Positions 5,811 to 12,241 of a stretch of DNA of 12,241 nt are shown here, in pieces; position 1 is the stretch's first letter, and every line of letters starts with the position of its first letter. Position numbers and translations under genes: made by a program. The stretch comes from CAYGWP01 sp964353455 (GTDB lineage Bacteria > Planctomycetota > Phycisphaerae > FEN-1346): the NCBI GenBank assembly GCA_964353455.1, contig CAYGWP010000434.1:1-12241 (forward strand), read 5' to 3'. The notes beneath the pieces were generated by a model, which did not search any database, had not been told where the DNA came from, and saw only the letters and a program-made list of their open reading frames with translations.

Positions 5811-8741
5811 TTGGCATCGCGGCAAGAGGTCTTGAACGTGCTTCTTGCACAATTGCTGGAGGAGCGCGGATTGGTTGCAGCACCGGAGCAGATACTGAGG
5901 CATCCCACGGGTGACACCAAACTGCCTGACGTGCTGGTGGATTTTCAGGGGCTGCGGCTTGTCATCGAAGCGGAGTTTGCCAGCACAGCCGGCGCAAAGG
6001 AGAGAGCCTACCTGAAGGCGCAGCAGAGGGTCGAGCAGGGCATAGCCCACATAGGCGTCGCGGTTCTTTACCCGGCGGGCTTGAAGGGCCTGGCCTACGA
6101 GCAGCAGAAATCCGAACTGGCCCGCGCGAGAATGCAGTTCTGCGTGTTGACCGAAGTGAGCATCACGCCTTTTCCTCAGTTGCAGTTGTTAGAGGTCTCG
6201 GACAAGGCACCCTGGTTTTCCGGTAATATCGAACAACTGATCGAGTCGCTCGGAAGATGCTACGACCAACTGGTGAATGACGAGACGCTCACTCGGGCTG
6301 TTGTCCTTGTGGAAGCGTCCATAGAGTGGTTCATCTCGGCGCTCAAGGCCCAGCCGGCAAGCATTGAGCGCTTGGCCGGCTTGCTCGGGACCGGGGGGTT
6401 GTCGCCCGAGCGGCGCTCAAAGCCGCACGCCGGCCGATTCACAGAATCGGAATTGACGGCTGTGAGCCGGATTTCCGCGCTGATACTGGTCAACGCAATG
6501 ATCTTCCAGGAGGTGCTTTCCTCCAAGGATAGGCGCGTGCGATCGCTTCAGCGGTTTCGGGGGCACTCAGACATACAAAGCGCATTTGCAGAGCATTGGG
6601 GCTATATCCTTGACGAGATCAACTATTATCCGATATTTCACATAGCCCGCGAAATCCTCACTTGCCTTTCCTCAGATGCTGATGCCGCGAGGGCTTTGCA
6701 GAGCCTGTTGGATACGGCCATGAAGATTGTCAATTGGCGCGCGGCCCTGCGCCATGACTTGGCGGGACGCATCTATCACCGTTTGCTCAGGGAGGCCAAG
6801 TACCTGGGGGCCTATTACACGGCAATTCCTTCGGCCGCCCTGCTTCTTAAACTGGCGCTCAGGCCTGACCGGTATTCGGTTGACTGGGCGGACCCTGCGG
6901 CGCTGGGCCAGATGCGCATTGCGGACTTGGCCTGCGGCACAGGGACTTTGCTCATGGCTGCCGCCGATGTCATGGTTGACAATCATGTACGTGCCTGTGT
7001 TGGTCGCGGGATACAGCCGAAGTTGAACGAACTTCACCACGTCCTGGTGGAGAACATACTTCACGGTTACGACGTTCTGCTTTCCGCGGTGCATCTAACC
7101 GCATCGACTTTGGCCCTTCGCGTTCCCGATACGCCCATCAACGTTACGCATCTCTACGGCTTGGCCCTTGGCGGCCCCAAACACGCCTTGGGAACCCTGG
7201 AGTTTCTGGACAAAGACTACGCGAACGGCACACTTTTCAGCGAGCCGGAGCACGAGCAGATCGTGGGCAAGAAGCAACCCGCCAAGACACGGGCCTCCAT
7301 ACCCCCGTTGGACCTCTGCGCAATGAACCCCCCGTTTACCCGCAGCGTGGGAGGCAACCTGCTGTTTGGAAACCTCCCCGAAGCCGAACGCGGTAAGATG
7401 CAGATCAAACTCAAGGGCCTTGTGAGAAAAGGTAAAGTTGCCGCGAGCATAACGGCCGGGCTGGGGTCCGTCTTCGTCGCGCTTGCCGACCGGCATCTGA
7501 AGGTTGAGGGACGTCTGTGTTTGGTGCTGCCGCGGGCTCTGGTTTCAGGCGTGTCTTGGGAGCAGACCCGCAGTCTCATCGCGCAGAAATACAATCTCGA
7601 ATACGTCATTGTGAGTCACGAGCCGAACCACTGGAATTTCTCTGAGAACACCAGCCTGAGCGAAGTCCTTTTCGTGGCCCACAAGCACAACGGCCGGGAC
7701 TCATTCTCCGGCGTTGATACGGTTTGCGTAAATCTTTGGAGGCAGCCGCTGAATGCCATCGAGGCCCTCGGCCTCGCTCGTTCGCTCCTGGAGGCCCGGC
7801 CGCCCGATCTGGCAACCCAGCGCGGCGCCATGGAACTCAAGGTCGGAGAACGGAAACTCGGAGAGGCATTCTCCATTCCATGGGACGAGTTGCGCCACGG
7901 GACATGGCACCTGCCGGGGGCCTTTGCCCAGACGGAACTCACCAGAACGCTCTACAGTCTCGCGAAAGGCAAGTTGTACCTGCCCAACAGCGGCATCTCG
8001 TCGAAGGTCCCGCTGTGTCCGCTCTCCGACCTGGGCGAACTGGGGTTCGACTGCCGCGACATGCACGATGGTTTCAGTCTGGCTGCCGGGAGAACAACGT
8101 ACCCGGCGTTCTGGTGCCACGACGCAAGCCGGGTAAGGACAATGGCCCAGTCTCCCAACCAATGGCTGCAACCGCTTAGCGAGGCCAAGGACAAGCGTCC
8201 CCTCAGGAATTCCGAGCACCTATGGAAAAAGGCAGGGCGCCTGCTCATTGCGGAGCGCCTGCGGCTGAACACGATGCCCCTTTGCAGCGTTCTGGTCAGC
8301 GAGGACGTGCTGTCCAACGTTTGGTGGACAGTCCGCCTCAAGAAGATGCGGCGTAAGACGGACTGTGAGAAAGCCTTGGTGGTCTGGTTCAACTCGACAC
8401 TCGGGCTCGTGATTCTCCTGGGGCACCGCGAGGAAACGCAGGGGCCTTGGGTGAAATTCAAGAAGCCGACGCTCCATTCAATGCCGGTACTCGATGTCAG
8501 CGGAATCGGGGAGAAGCAACTCAAGATGTTGGCTAAGGCCTTTGATGACCTCTCTGGAAAGAACGTGGCGCCCCTTCTTGAAATGGACGCTGATCCCACG
8601 CGCGCGGCAATAGACGAGGCAATTGCCAAAGCCCTGCAACTTCCGGACCTCTCAAGTCTGCGGCGAGTTCTGGCACGTGAGCCGGTGATATCTCTAACCC
8701 TCAACCGCTTGCTTGGCTCGGCCGCGTACCCAGGACTGTAA
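5811..8741 (+). CDS. Single-chain restriction-modification-like protein: PD-(D/E)XK-type domain plus N6-adenine DNA methylase
   Basis: The 976-residue protein has the layout of type IIG enzymes (Eco57I/MmeI-like), where cutting, methylation and target recognition sit on one chain. Near the N terminus PD-x(12)-EAE (D40, E53, E55) fits a PD-(D/E)XK nuclease fold with Glu in the usual Lys place, as in BamHI (ExE); KAQQRVEQ follows as a possible Gln motif. A helical part (about 130-330) leads to LGAYYT (332-337). SAM motif I IADLACGTGTLL lies at 370-381 and the catalytic NPPF at 506-509, the form used by N6-adenine methylases. The last ~300 residues should recognise the DNA target and end in a helical R-A-A-I-D-E-A-I tail. 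No separate HsdR, HsdS, helicase or regulator gene is beside it. Sampled lines are about 50-58% GC against 70% in purL, suggesting transfer. Methylase is near certain; whether it also cuts DNA is inferred. An orphan methylase is the alternative. Confidence 0.85.
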   Translation: MASRQEVLNVLLAQLLEERGLVAAPEQILRHPTGDTKLPDVLVDFQGLRLVIEAEFASTAGAKERAYLKAQQRVEQGIAHIGVAVLYPAGLKGLAYEQQKSELARARMQFCVLTEVSITPFPQLQLLEVSDKAPWFSGNIEQLIESLGRCYDQLVNDETLTRAVVLVEASIEWFISALKAQPASIERLAGLLGTGGLSPERRSKPHAGRFTESELTAVSRISALILVNAMIFQEVLSSKDRRVRSLQRFRGHSDIQSAFAEHWGYILDEINYYPIFHIAREILTCLSSDADAARALQSLLDTAMKIVNWRAALRHDLAGRIYHRLLREAKYLGAYYTAIPSAALLLKLALRPDRYSVDWADPAALGQMRIADLACGTGTLLMAAADVMVDNHVRACVGRGIQPKLNELHHVLVENILHGYDVLLSAVHLTASTLALRVPDTPINVTHLYGLALGGPKHALGTLEFLDKDYANGTLFSEPEHEQIVGKKQPAKTRASIPPLDLCAMNPPFTRSVGGNLLFGNLPEAERGKMQIKLKGLVRKGKVAASITAGLGSVFVALADRHLKVEGRLCLVLPRALVSGVSWEQTRSLIAQKYNLEYVIVSHEPNHWNFSENTSLSEVLFVAHKHNGRDSFSGVDTVCVNLWRQPLNAIEALGLARSLLEARPPDLATQRGAMELKVGERKLGEAFSIPWDELRHGTWHLPGAFAQTELTRTLYSLAKGKLYLPNSGISSKVPLCPLSDLGELGFDCRDMHDGFSLAAGRTTYPAFWCHDASRVRTMAQSPNQWLQPLSEAKDKRPLRNSEHLWKKAGRLLIAERLRLNTMPLCSVLVSEDVLSNVWWTVRLKKMRRKTDCEKALVVWFNSTLGLVILLGHREETQGPWVKFKKPTLHSMPVLDVSGIGEKQLKMLAKAFDDLSGKNVAPLLEMDADPTRAAIDEAIAKALQLPDLSSLRRVLAREPVISLTLNRLLGSAAYPGL

Positions 8742-9050
8742 GCCTCTTACGGTTATCTTGGGACATGATAGCAATTGATCTCTTGCCGCCCCCCTATGGC
8801 GGGGATAGGTTGCGGCTATGGCACGCATGGCACGGGTGATCGCTGGGGGGCGCCCGCACCGCATCACGCTACTCGGTTTGGGGAACCTACTTGCCCATCG
8901 TCTTCTTCCCGGCCGGGCCGGGCGGCCGGACGAGGGGAAGAAATAGATAGCGTGCCATCAGATTGCCGAATCAGTTTGCCCATAACCAATGATCTCCCCG
9001 TCAGGCGCGCGATGAAACCATTCACTTTTCATTTTCTTGGAGGGATTGTG
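8742..9050 (+). other. Intergenic leader with hairpins upstream of the glycoside hydrolase
   Basis: These 309 bases hold no gene. The clearest structure is at 8898-8942. TTCTTCCC (8903-8910) pairs with GGGAAGAA (8935-8942), and CCGGCCG (8909-8915) pairs with CGGCCGG (8923-8929). An alternative pairing TCGTC (8898-8902) with GACGA (8929-8933) excludes the outer stem. CCGCC (8786-8790) with GGCGG (8798-8802) is a short hairpin after the methylase stop, with no T-run. I recognise no known riboswitch. Confidence 0.4.
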
Positions 9051-10388
9051 ATGAGAAGCGTAGTGGCGTCGATCCTGGCCATGATCCTGGTCGCCGGCAT
9101 GTCGGCATGGGCCGCGGCCCAGCAGCCGCAGGTTAAGGGAGAGGCCGCGCCCAAAGCCGGGCCGAACGGAACCCCGACGGGCCTGGGCTTCAACGTCCAT
9201 ATCACTGGACCCGACTCGGATTGGGACGAGATCAAGGCCGCGGGCGTCACGCTCATCCGCGCGGACTTCACTTGGGGGGCGGTCGAGCGAACCAAGGGGG
9301 AGTACGATTTCAGCACGTACGACGGCATGTTGGATGCCCTGGACAAGAGGGGGATTCGCGTGGATTTCGGCCTGGAATACCGCAATCCCATCTACACTAA
9401 CCCCGAAACCACGGATGAGGGCCGCGACGCCTATGCCAGGTGGGCTGCGGCGTCGGCCAGGCACTTCAAGGGCCGCAACGTCATCTGGGAGATCTGGAAC
9501 GAGCCTAACGTGGGCTTCTGGCATGGGAATAAGGGGGAGAAAATGAACTCCGCCGAGTTCGCCGCCGAGTATGTGGCGCTCGTGAAGAAGGCCGTGCCGG
9601 CCATGCGCGCCGCCGACCCGGATTGCTACATCCTGGGCGGGTCGGTGTCCTGCCTGTGGCGCGACTCCTTCCAGTGGCTGGACGAGGCCCTCAAGCAGGG
9701 GTTGCTCCAGACGGGCATCAGCGCCCTGTCGGTCCATCCGTACGGCTTCCCGCGTCCCGAGACGTGCATTGATGCGAACCAGCCGGGCGCCGTCGCGGGC
9801 CAGGGCTACGGGGTCCTGCGCGAGATGATGGCCAAGTACAACGCGCCCAAGGACTTCCCGGTCCTGAACTCGGAAGTGGGCTTCCCTATAGGGAAGAAGG
9901 TGACTCTTGACCAGCAGGCCATGCTCTTCGTGCGCCAGTACATGGTGGACCAGATGTGCAACATCCGCATGACGATCTGGTACAACTGGGACGAGAGGGA
10001 CGCCGCAAATCACAAGGTTCGCAGCAACGGCCCGGAGCCGCTGCCGGTCTATAATGCCTGCAAGAACATGACCGCCGAGTTGGCCGGTTATCATTTTGTG
10101 GAGCGGCTCAAGGTGGGTTCCGACGTGGACTACGTGCTTACGTTCGAGAATGGGTCGAAAGGCCGGAAGATCGTCGCATGGACGGTCCCGCAGGCGCGGG
10201 ACGACTCGCAGGACAAGGCCGCTGCTCACGACGTCGGCATTCCGACCGGAAGCGCGGGCGGACCCGTCGCGGTGCGCGACCTCTACGGGAAAGAGGTCCA
10301 GGCCAAGGCCGAGGCCGGCACGGTCACCGTGACCCTGACCGGCAGCCCGCAGTACATTGACACGAGCGGCAAGGCGGGGGCCAAATGA
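9051..10388 (+). CDS. Secreted clan GH-A glycoside hydrolase (GH39/PslG-like or GH5-like)
   Basis: A 445-residue retaining glycosidase, probably acting outside the cytoplasm on a polysaccharide. An N-terminal signal peptide (MRSVVASILAMILVAGMSAW, cleavage near AWA/AAA at 21-23) is followed by a TIM-barrel region. IRADFTWGAVE lies at 69-79 and the strand-4 motif WEIWNEPNVGFW at 146-157, with E151 as acid/base. SVHPYGFP follows, and VLNSEVGF carries the nucleophile E275. The 124-residue gap fits clan A. WNEPN...GFW resembles PslG and other GH39-like enzymes, but a GH5-type cellulase-family member is equally possible. The last ~100 residues look like a small beta domain. The open frame extends upstream to 8775, but ATG 9051 has GGAGGG six bases before it and starts the signal peptide; ATG 9012 is an alternative with a poor ribosome site. 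It stands alone, with no transporter or regulator beside it. Substrate unknown. Confidence 0.88.
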   Translation: MRSVVASILAMILVAGMSAWAAAQQPQVKGEAAPKAGPNGTPTGLGFNVHITGPDSDWDEIKAAGVTLIRADFTWGAVERTKGEYDFSTYDGMLDALDKRGIRVDFGLEYRNPIYTNPETTDEGRDAYARWAAASARHFKGRNVIWEIWNEPNVGFWHGNKGEKMNSAEFAAEYVALVKKAVPAMRAADPDCYILGGSVSCLWRDSFQWLDEALKQGLLQTGISALSVHPYGFPRPETCIDANQPGAVAGQGYGVLREMMAKYNAPKDFPVLNSEVGFPIGKKVTLDQQAMLFVRQYMVDQMCNIRMTIWYNWDERDAANHKVRSNGPEPLPVYNACKNMTAELAGYHFVERLKVGSDVDYVLTFENGSKGRKIVAWTVPQARDDSQDKAAAHDVGIPTGSAGGPVAVRDLYGKEVQAKAEAGTVTVTLTGSPQYIDTSGKAGAK

Positions 10389-10417
10389 CGGATGATCCGC
10401 AGATTACGCAGATGGCG

Positions 10418-10445
10418 AATGACAAATGACCAATGACCAGTAACA
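10418..10445. repeat. Heptamer tandem repeat AATGACC, four units
   Basis: AATGACA, AATGACC, AATGACC and the decayed unit AGTAACA follow in 7-base register just after the glycoside hydrolase stop. The preceding CGCAGATTACGCAGAT (10399-10414) resembles the GCGCAGATCGGCGCAGAT stretch at 5523-5540, which is another low-complexity repeat shared by the two intergenic regions. Confidence 0.75.
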
Positions 10446-10532
10446 ATTTGTGTTGACCCTGGCCCATCTTCGACATACGTTTGCGGGTGTCATCCGTCAT
10501 GTCGTTGGCCGCACCGGCTGCACGATGCTGTT

Positions 10533-10866
10533 CGGCCTGAAAGGCCGGCATGTAAGAGGCCCCGCCACTGGCGGGGTTGAACATAGACCATCGTCATTCA
10601 TTTTGTTTCTTGCCTTTTTCTTTGAAGCCCTGAAAGGGCGCTACGGGGGATGGCCATGGCCCAATCGCTCGCAAGGATTCTCGTTCACCTCATTTTCAGC
10701 ACGAAGACCGTTGCGCCCTTTCAGGGCTGAACGGATAAGAAACGAAGGAAAAAAGGATGGGCCTGGCCTGTTACCCAGGGCGTTGCCCGTGGGCTGTTAC
10801 GTTTCAGCCCTTCGGGCTGAACGGCTGAAAAGAACCGCCGCGGGATACGGCGGGCCTTCGCCCGCC
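10533..10866. repeat. Cluster of short REP-like GC hairpins
   Basis: Seven stem-loops lie within 334 bases: CGGCCTgaaAGGCCG (10533-10547), CCCCGCCAcTGGCGGGG (10560-10576), GCCCTgaaAGGGC (10627-10639), its inverse at 10715-10727, an imperfect CCCAGGGC/GCCCgTGGG (10774-10793), CAGCCCttcGGGCTG (10805-10819) and GGCGGGCcttcGCCCGCC (10849-10866). Several share the CCCTGAAAGGG or CAGCCC theme, so they look like members of one REP-type family around a REP-associated transposase remnant. Confidence 0.7.
10650..10730 (+). pseudogene. Remnant of a REP-associated (IS200-like) transposase
   Basis: ATG 10650 opens 26 codons beginning MAMAQSLARILVHLIFSTK and ending at TGA 10728-10730. Q-S-x-A-R-I-x-V-H-L-I-F-S-T-K is what I recognise as the start of Y1/REP-associated tyrosine transposases of the IS200 superfamily. 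These are normally about 150 residues or more, with a HUH motif and catalytic Tyr further on. Here the reading runs straight into a hairpin repeat after STK, so only about the first strand of the domain is left. The fragment lies between inverted 15-base copies (10626-10640 and 10714-10728), consistent with a REP-flanked transposase gene cut down by deletion. The match is by memory. Confidence 0.6.
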
Positions 10867-10896
10867 ATAGACTTATCCTGGCGCCTTTGCGGCTTT

Positions 10897-10990
10897 GCGT
10901 GAGCCCCGTCGCCGTTGCCGTCTTGCAGTTCACTCCGCACTGCGAACGGAGTTCACCCGCCTGGGCGGGCATTCCGCGCTTGATGTTCCC
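10897..10990. repeat. Dispersed repeat block, copy 2
   Basis: It starts with the same 25 bases as 5548-5572 and ends with a 19-base segment matching 5605-5623 at 18 positions. Between them it carries a different, longer middle that includes a CCCGCC/GGCGGG hairpin (10956-10969). It has the same orientation as copy 1. Confidence 0.75.
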
Positions 10991-11007
10991 CCGATTGGGG
11001 TTTTTGG

Positions 11008-11036
11008 TTGCCGGACACCGGCTTGGCCGGTAGAAT
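11008..11036 (+). promoter_or_regulatory. Sigma70-type promoter candidate for the kinase gene
   Basis: TTGCCG (11008-11013), a 17-base gap and TAGAAT (11031-11036) match the consensus at 4 of 6 and 5 of 6 positions. Transcription would begin near 11043, after the upstream in-frame ATG at 11040, which argues for the later kinase start at 11187. The leader would be about 144 bases, GC-rich, with possible CGCCC/GGGCG pairing (about 11056-11080). Confidence 0.45.
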
Positions 11037-11186
11037 TTCATGTGTAAACCGCCCGCCCCTTCGCCCGCCGAGACTAAGGGCGGGTCAGGGCAGGCCTTAT
11101 TCTTGGCGGGCGGCGCGCGGCCCAACCTCGTGCGAGAGGCGGCCGCGTTGCGCAATGGGCGGGGGGAGTCGGGGTTTTTCGGGAAC

Positions 11187-12035
11187 ATGGTAGAGACGAT
11201 CAACGGGTTCCAGGTTTTGCGGAAGGTGGCCGAGTCGAATACGGCGGAGATATTCCACGTCCTGAGGCTGGTAGGGCGCGGCCGCGGGGCGGAGGCCGCC
11301 TTGAAGGTGCTGCGGCCGGAGTTTGCGGGCGACCGCGTGGAGCGCAATCACCTGGAGAACGAGTACCGCATCTGCTCGACGCTGGAACACCCGAACCTGA
11401 TCCGCGTCTATGAAGCCCAGATGTCGGCCAAGCAGCCGTTCCTGGTGATGGACCTGATTACGGGCGTGAGCCTGAAGACGCACCTTGACCGTGGTCGGCC
11501 GGACCTGGCCGAAGCCGTGGACTGGATGGCCCAGGTGGCCGACGGCCTGGCGTACTTCCACGAGTTGGGCCTTGTGCACCGCGACGTGAAGCCGCAGAAC
11601 TGCGTCATCTCGCAGGAGGGGACGGCGGTGCTGATCGATTTCGCCCTGGCCATGGCGCAGGAGGTCTCGCTGTGGAAGTACCTCATGCGGCGGCTGACGG
11701 AGCGGCGGCGGCCCGGGACGTGGTCGTACATGTCGCCGGAGCAGATTCGGAACGGCCGCGTGACCGGCACGGCGGACATCTACGGCCTGGGTGTGTCGCT
11801 GTTTGAGGTGGCGACGGGCCGAGTGCCGTATGCCGCCGAGACGCCGCAGGAACTCCTGGAGAAGCACGTGAGCGCAAAGATCCCGTCTGTGCTGGACCTG
11901 CGTCCTGAAGTGCCTGCCGAGTTGGACGAACTTATCAAGTCAATGCTGGCCAAGGACCCCCTTGACCGGCCCGCCGGAATGGGGTATGTCAGTGGCAGGC
12001 TGCGGTCGATGATAGGGGCCTGTCGCAATATCTAA
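11187..12035 (+). CDS. Hanks-type Ser/Thr protein kinase, kinase domain only
   Basis: A 282-residue protein made almost wholly of one protein kinase domain, with no membrane segment or sensor domain, so it is probably cytoplasmic. Present are the ATP-binding Lys K40 (AALKVL), helix-C Glu E59, the catalytic loop HRDVKPQN (131-138; D133, N138), the metal-binding D151, the SPE form of the APE motif (183-185), D197 of the F helix (ADIYGLG) and R261. Two things are odd. The glycine loop (about 14-25, AESNTAEIFHV) has no GxGxxG, and the DFG motif reads DFA (151-153). All residues needed for phosphate transfer remain, so it may be active. The open frame extends back to 11040 through repeat sequence, but ATG 11187 starts the domain and lies after the likely transcription start; its ribosome site is poor. 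No phosphatase or substrate gene is adjacent. Target unknown. Confidence 0.88.
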   Translation: MVETINGFQVLRKVAESNTAEIFHVLRLVGRGRGAEAALKVLRPEFAGDRVERNHLENEYRICSTLEHPNLIRVYEAQMSAKQPFLVMDLITGVSLKTHLDRGRPDLAEAVDWMAQVADGLAYFHELGLVHRDVKPQNCVISQEGTAVLIDFALAMAQEVSLWKYLMRRLTERRRPGTWSYMSPEQIRNGRVTGTADIYGLGVSLFEVATGRVPYAAETPQELLEKHVSAKIPSVLDLRPEVPAELDELIKSMLAKDPLDRPAGMGYVSGRLRSMIGACRNI

Positions 12036-12079
12036 TGACGGCTCGGAGCGTGTGCCGCGCGGGATTGCGCGGCAGGTCT

Positions 12080-12185
12080 GGAGACCCGCCGCGCCCAGCG
12101 CGTGGCGAGGGCCGGCGCGTGGCGAGGGCCAGCGCGGCAGGTTGGGAGACCCGCCGCGCGAAAATGGTGGGGAGACCCGCCGCGC
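12080..12185. repeat. GC-rich short repeats after the kinase gene
   Basis: GGAGACCCGCCGCGC occurs three times (12080-12094, 12145-12159, 12171-12185), and GCGCGTGGCGAGGGCC twice with a 17-base period (12098-12113, 12115-12130). The first two GGAGACC copies are preceded by GCGCGGCAGGT, which pairs with ACCCGCCGCGC to make strong hairpins (about 12068-12094 and 12132-12159). The first could stop kinase transcription, though no T-run follows. The rest of 12036-12241 holds no gene I would call. Confidence 0.7.
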
Positions 12186-12241
12186 GGACTACCTGCGGGG
12201 TGGCCTCCTTGGCCTCCCAGTCCATACCGGCCTCCTTCTGC

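Larger units (their letters stand above)
10389..11186. other. Repeat-rich intergenic region between the glycoside hydrolase and the kinase
   Basis: About 800 bases without an intact gene. In order it contains a heptamer tract, a cluster of short GC hairpins, a decayed transposase start, dispersed repeat block copy 2, a promoter-like pair and a GC-rich kinase leader. The 150-codon open frame across 10450-10902 is a translation of the repeats (residues such as FRAER recur at each hairpin) and is not called. Confidence 0.7.

Noticed and set aside
8785..8803. Rho-independent terminator after the methylase gene
   Set aside because: The CCGCC/GGCGG stem is only five pairs with no T-run after it.
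8958..10229. Minus-strand open frame of 423 codons opposite the glycoside hydrolase
   Set aside because: The plus strand encodes a signal peptide and the WNEPN and NSE catalytic motifs. The antisense frame has no recognisable family and comes from codon bias.
10450..10902. 150-codon plus-strand open frame in the repeat region
   Set aside because: It is a translation of the hairpin repeats, with FRAER-like residues recurring at each stem. No ribosome site fits and it crosses the transposase remnant in another frame.
11040..11186. Kinase starting at ATG 11040 with a 49-residue extension
   Set aside because: The extension is translated repeat-rich DNA, and the ATG lies at or before the likely transcription start given the TAGAAT box at 11031.
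11989..12225. Minus-strand frame from ATG 12225 with AAGGAGG just upstream
   Set aside because: The ribosome-site match is tempting, but GGAGGCC occurs repeatedly here, the frame runs through the GC-rich repeats and overlaps the kinase 3' end, and the product is low-complexity. A real gene beyond the edge cannot be judged.

Overview
The window is GC-rich bacterial chromosome. It is probably from a member of the Planctomycetota (Phycisphaerae-like) or a nearby PVC lineage. This rests on inference: a PurL of about 957 residues with two PurS-like modules fused at its N terminus, a small soluble Hanks-type kinase, a lone secreted clan-A glycoside hydrolase, and long intergenic stretches full of hairpin and heptamer repeats. 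No rRNA, tRNA, CRISPR array or complete transposase was seen.

Left part (1-4870). The 3' end of an unrecognised plus-strand gene (1-119) converges on a minus-strand cluster read tyrA, then purL, then purQ (4758 down to 157). tyrA (prephenate dehydrogenase) has a sigma70-like promoter in front of it. An intergenic REP-like hairpin separates tyrA from purL. purL and purQ are 12 bases apart and probably translationally coupled; together they make the formylglycinamidine synthase of purine synthesis, with PurS built into PurL.

Middle part (4870-9050). About 1 kb without genes carries heptamer tandem repeats, a 274-bp element with inverted ends and a series of helically phased T-tracts, a palindromic repeat, and a degenerate block that recurs near 10.9 kb. 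Next comes one long gene (5811-8741) for a single-chain restriction-modification-like protein: an N-terminal PD-(D/E)XK-type fold with an ExE signature, a helical spacer, an N6-adenine methylase core and a C-terminal target-recognition-like region. Its base composition looks less GC-rich than purL.

Right part (9050-12241). A secreted clan GH-A glycoside hydrolase (9051-10388) is followed by about 800 bases of repeats. These contain a cluster of short hairpins and the first ~20 codons of a decayed REP-associated (IS200-like) transposase held between inverted hairpin repeats. A promoter-like sequence then leads into a Ser/Thr protein kinase (11187-12035) with a degenerate glycine loop and DFA in place of DFG. 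The window ends in GC-rich short repeats.

The left cluster is housekeeping. The methylase-nuclease gene and glycoside hydrolase look like single-gene accessory cargo bracketed by copies of the same dispersed repeat. I see no clear multi-gene new system. The best candidates for something undescribed are the one-gene restriction-modification-like protein and the repeat families around it.
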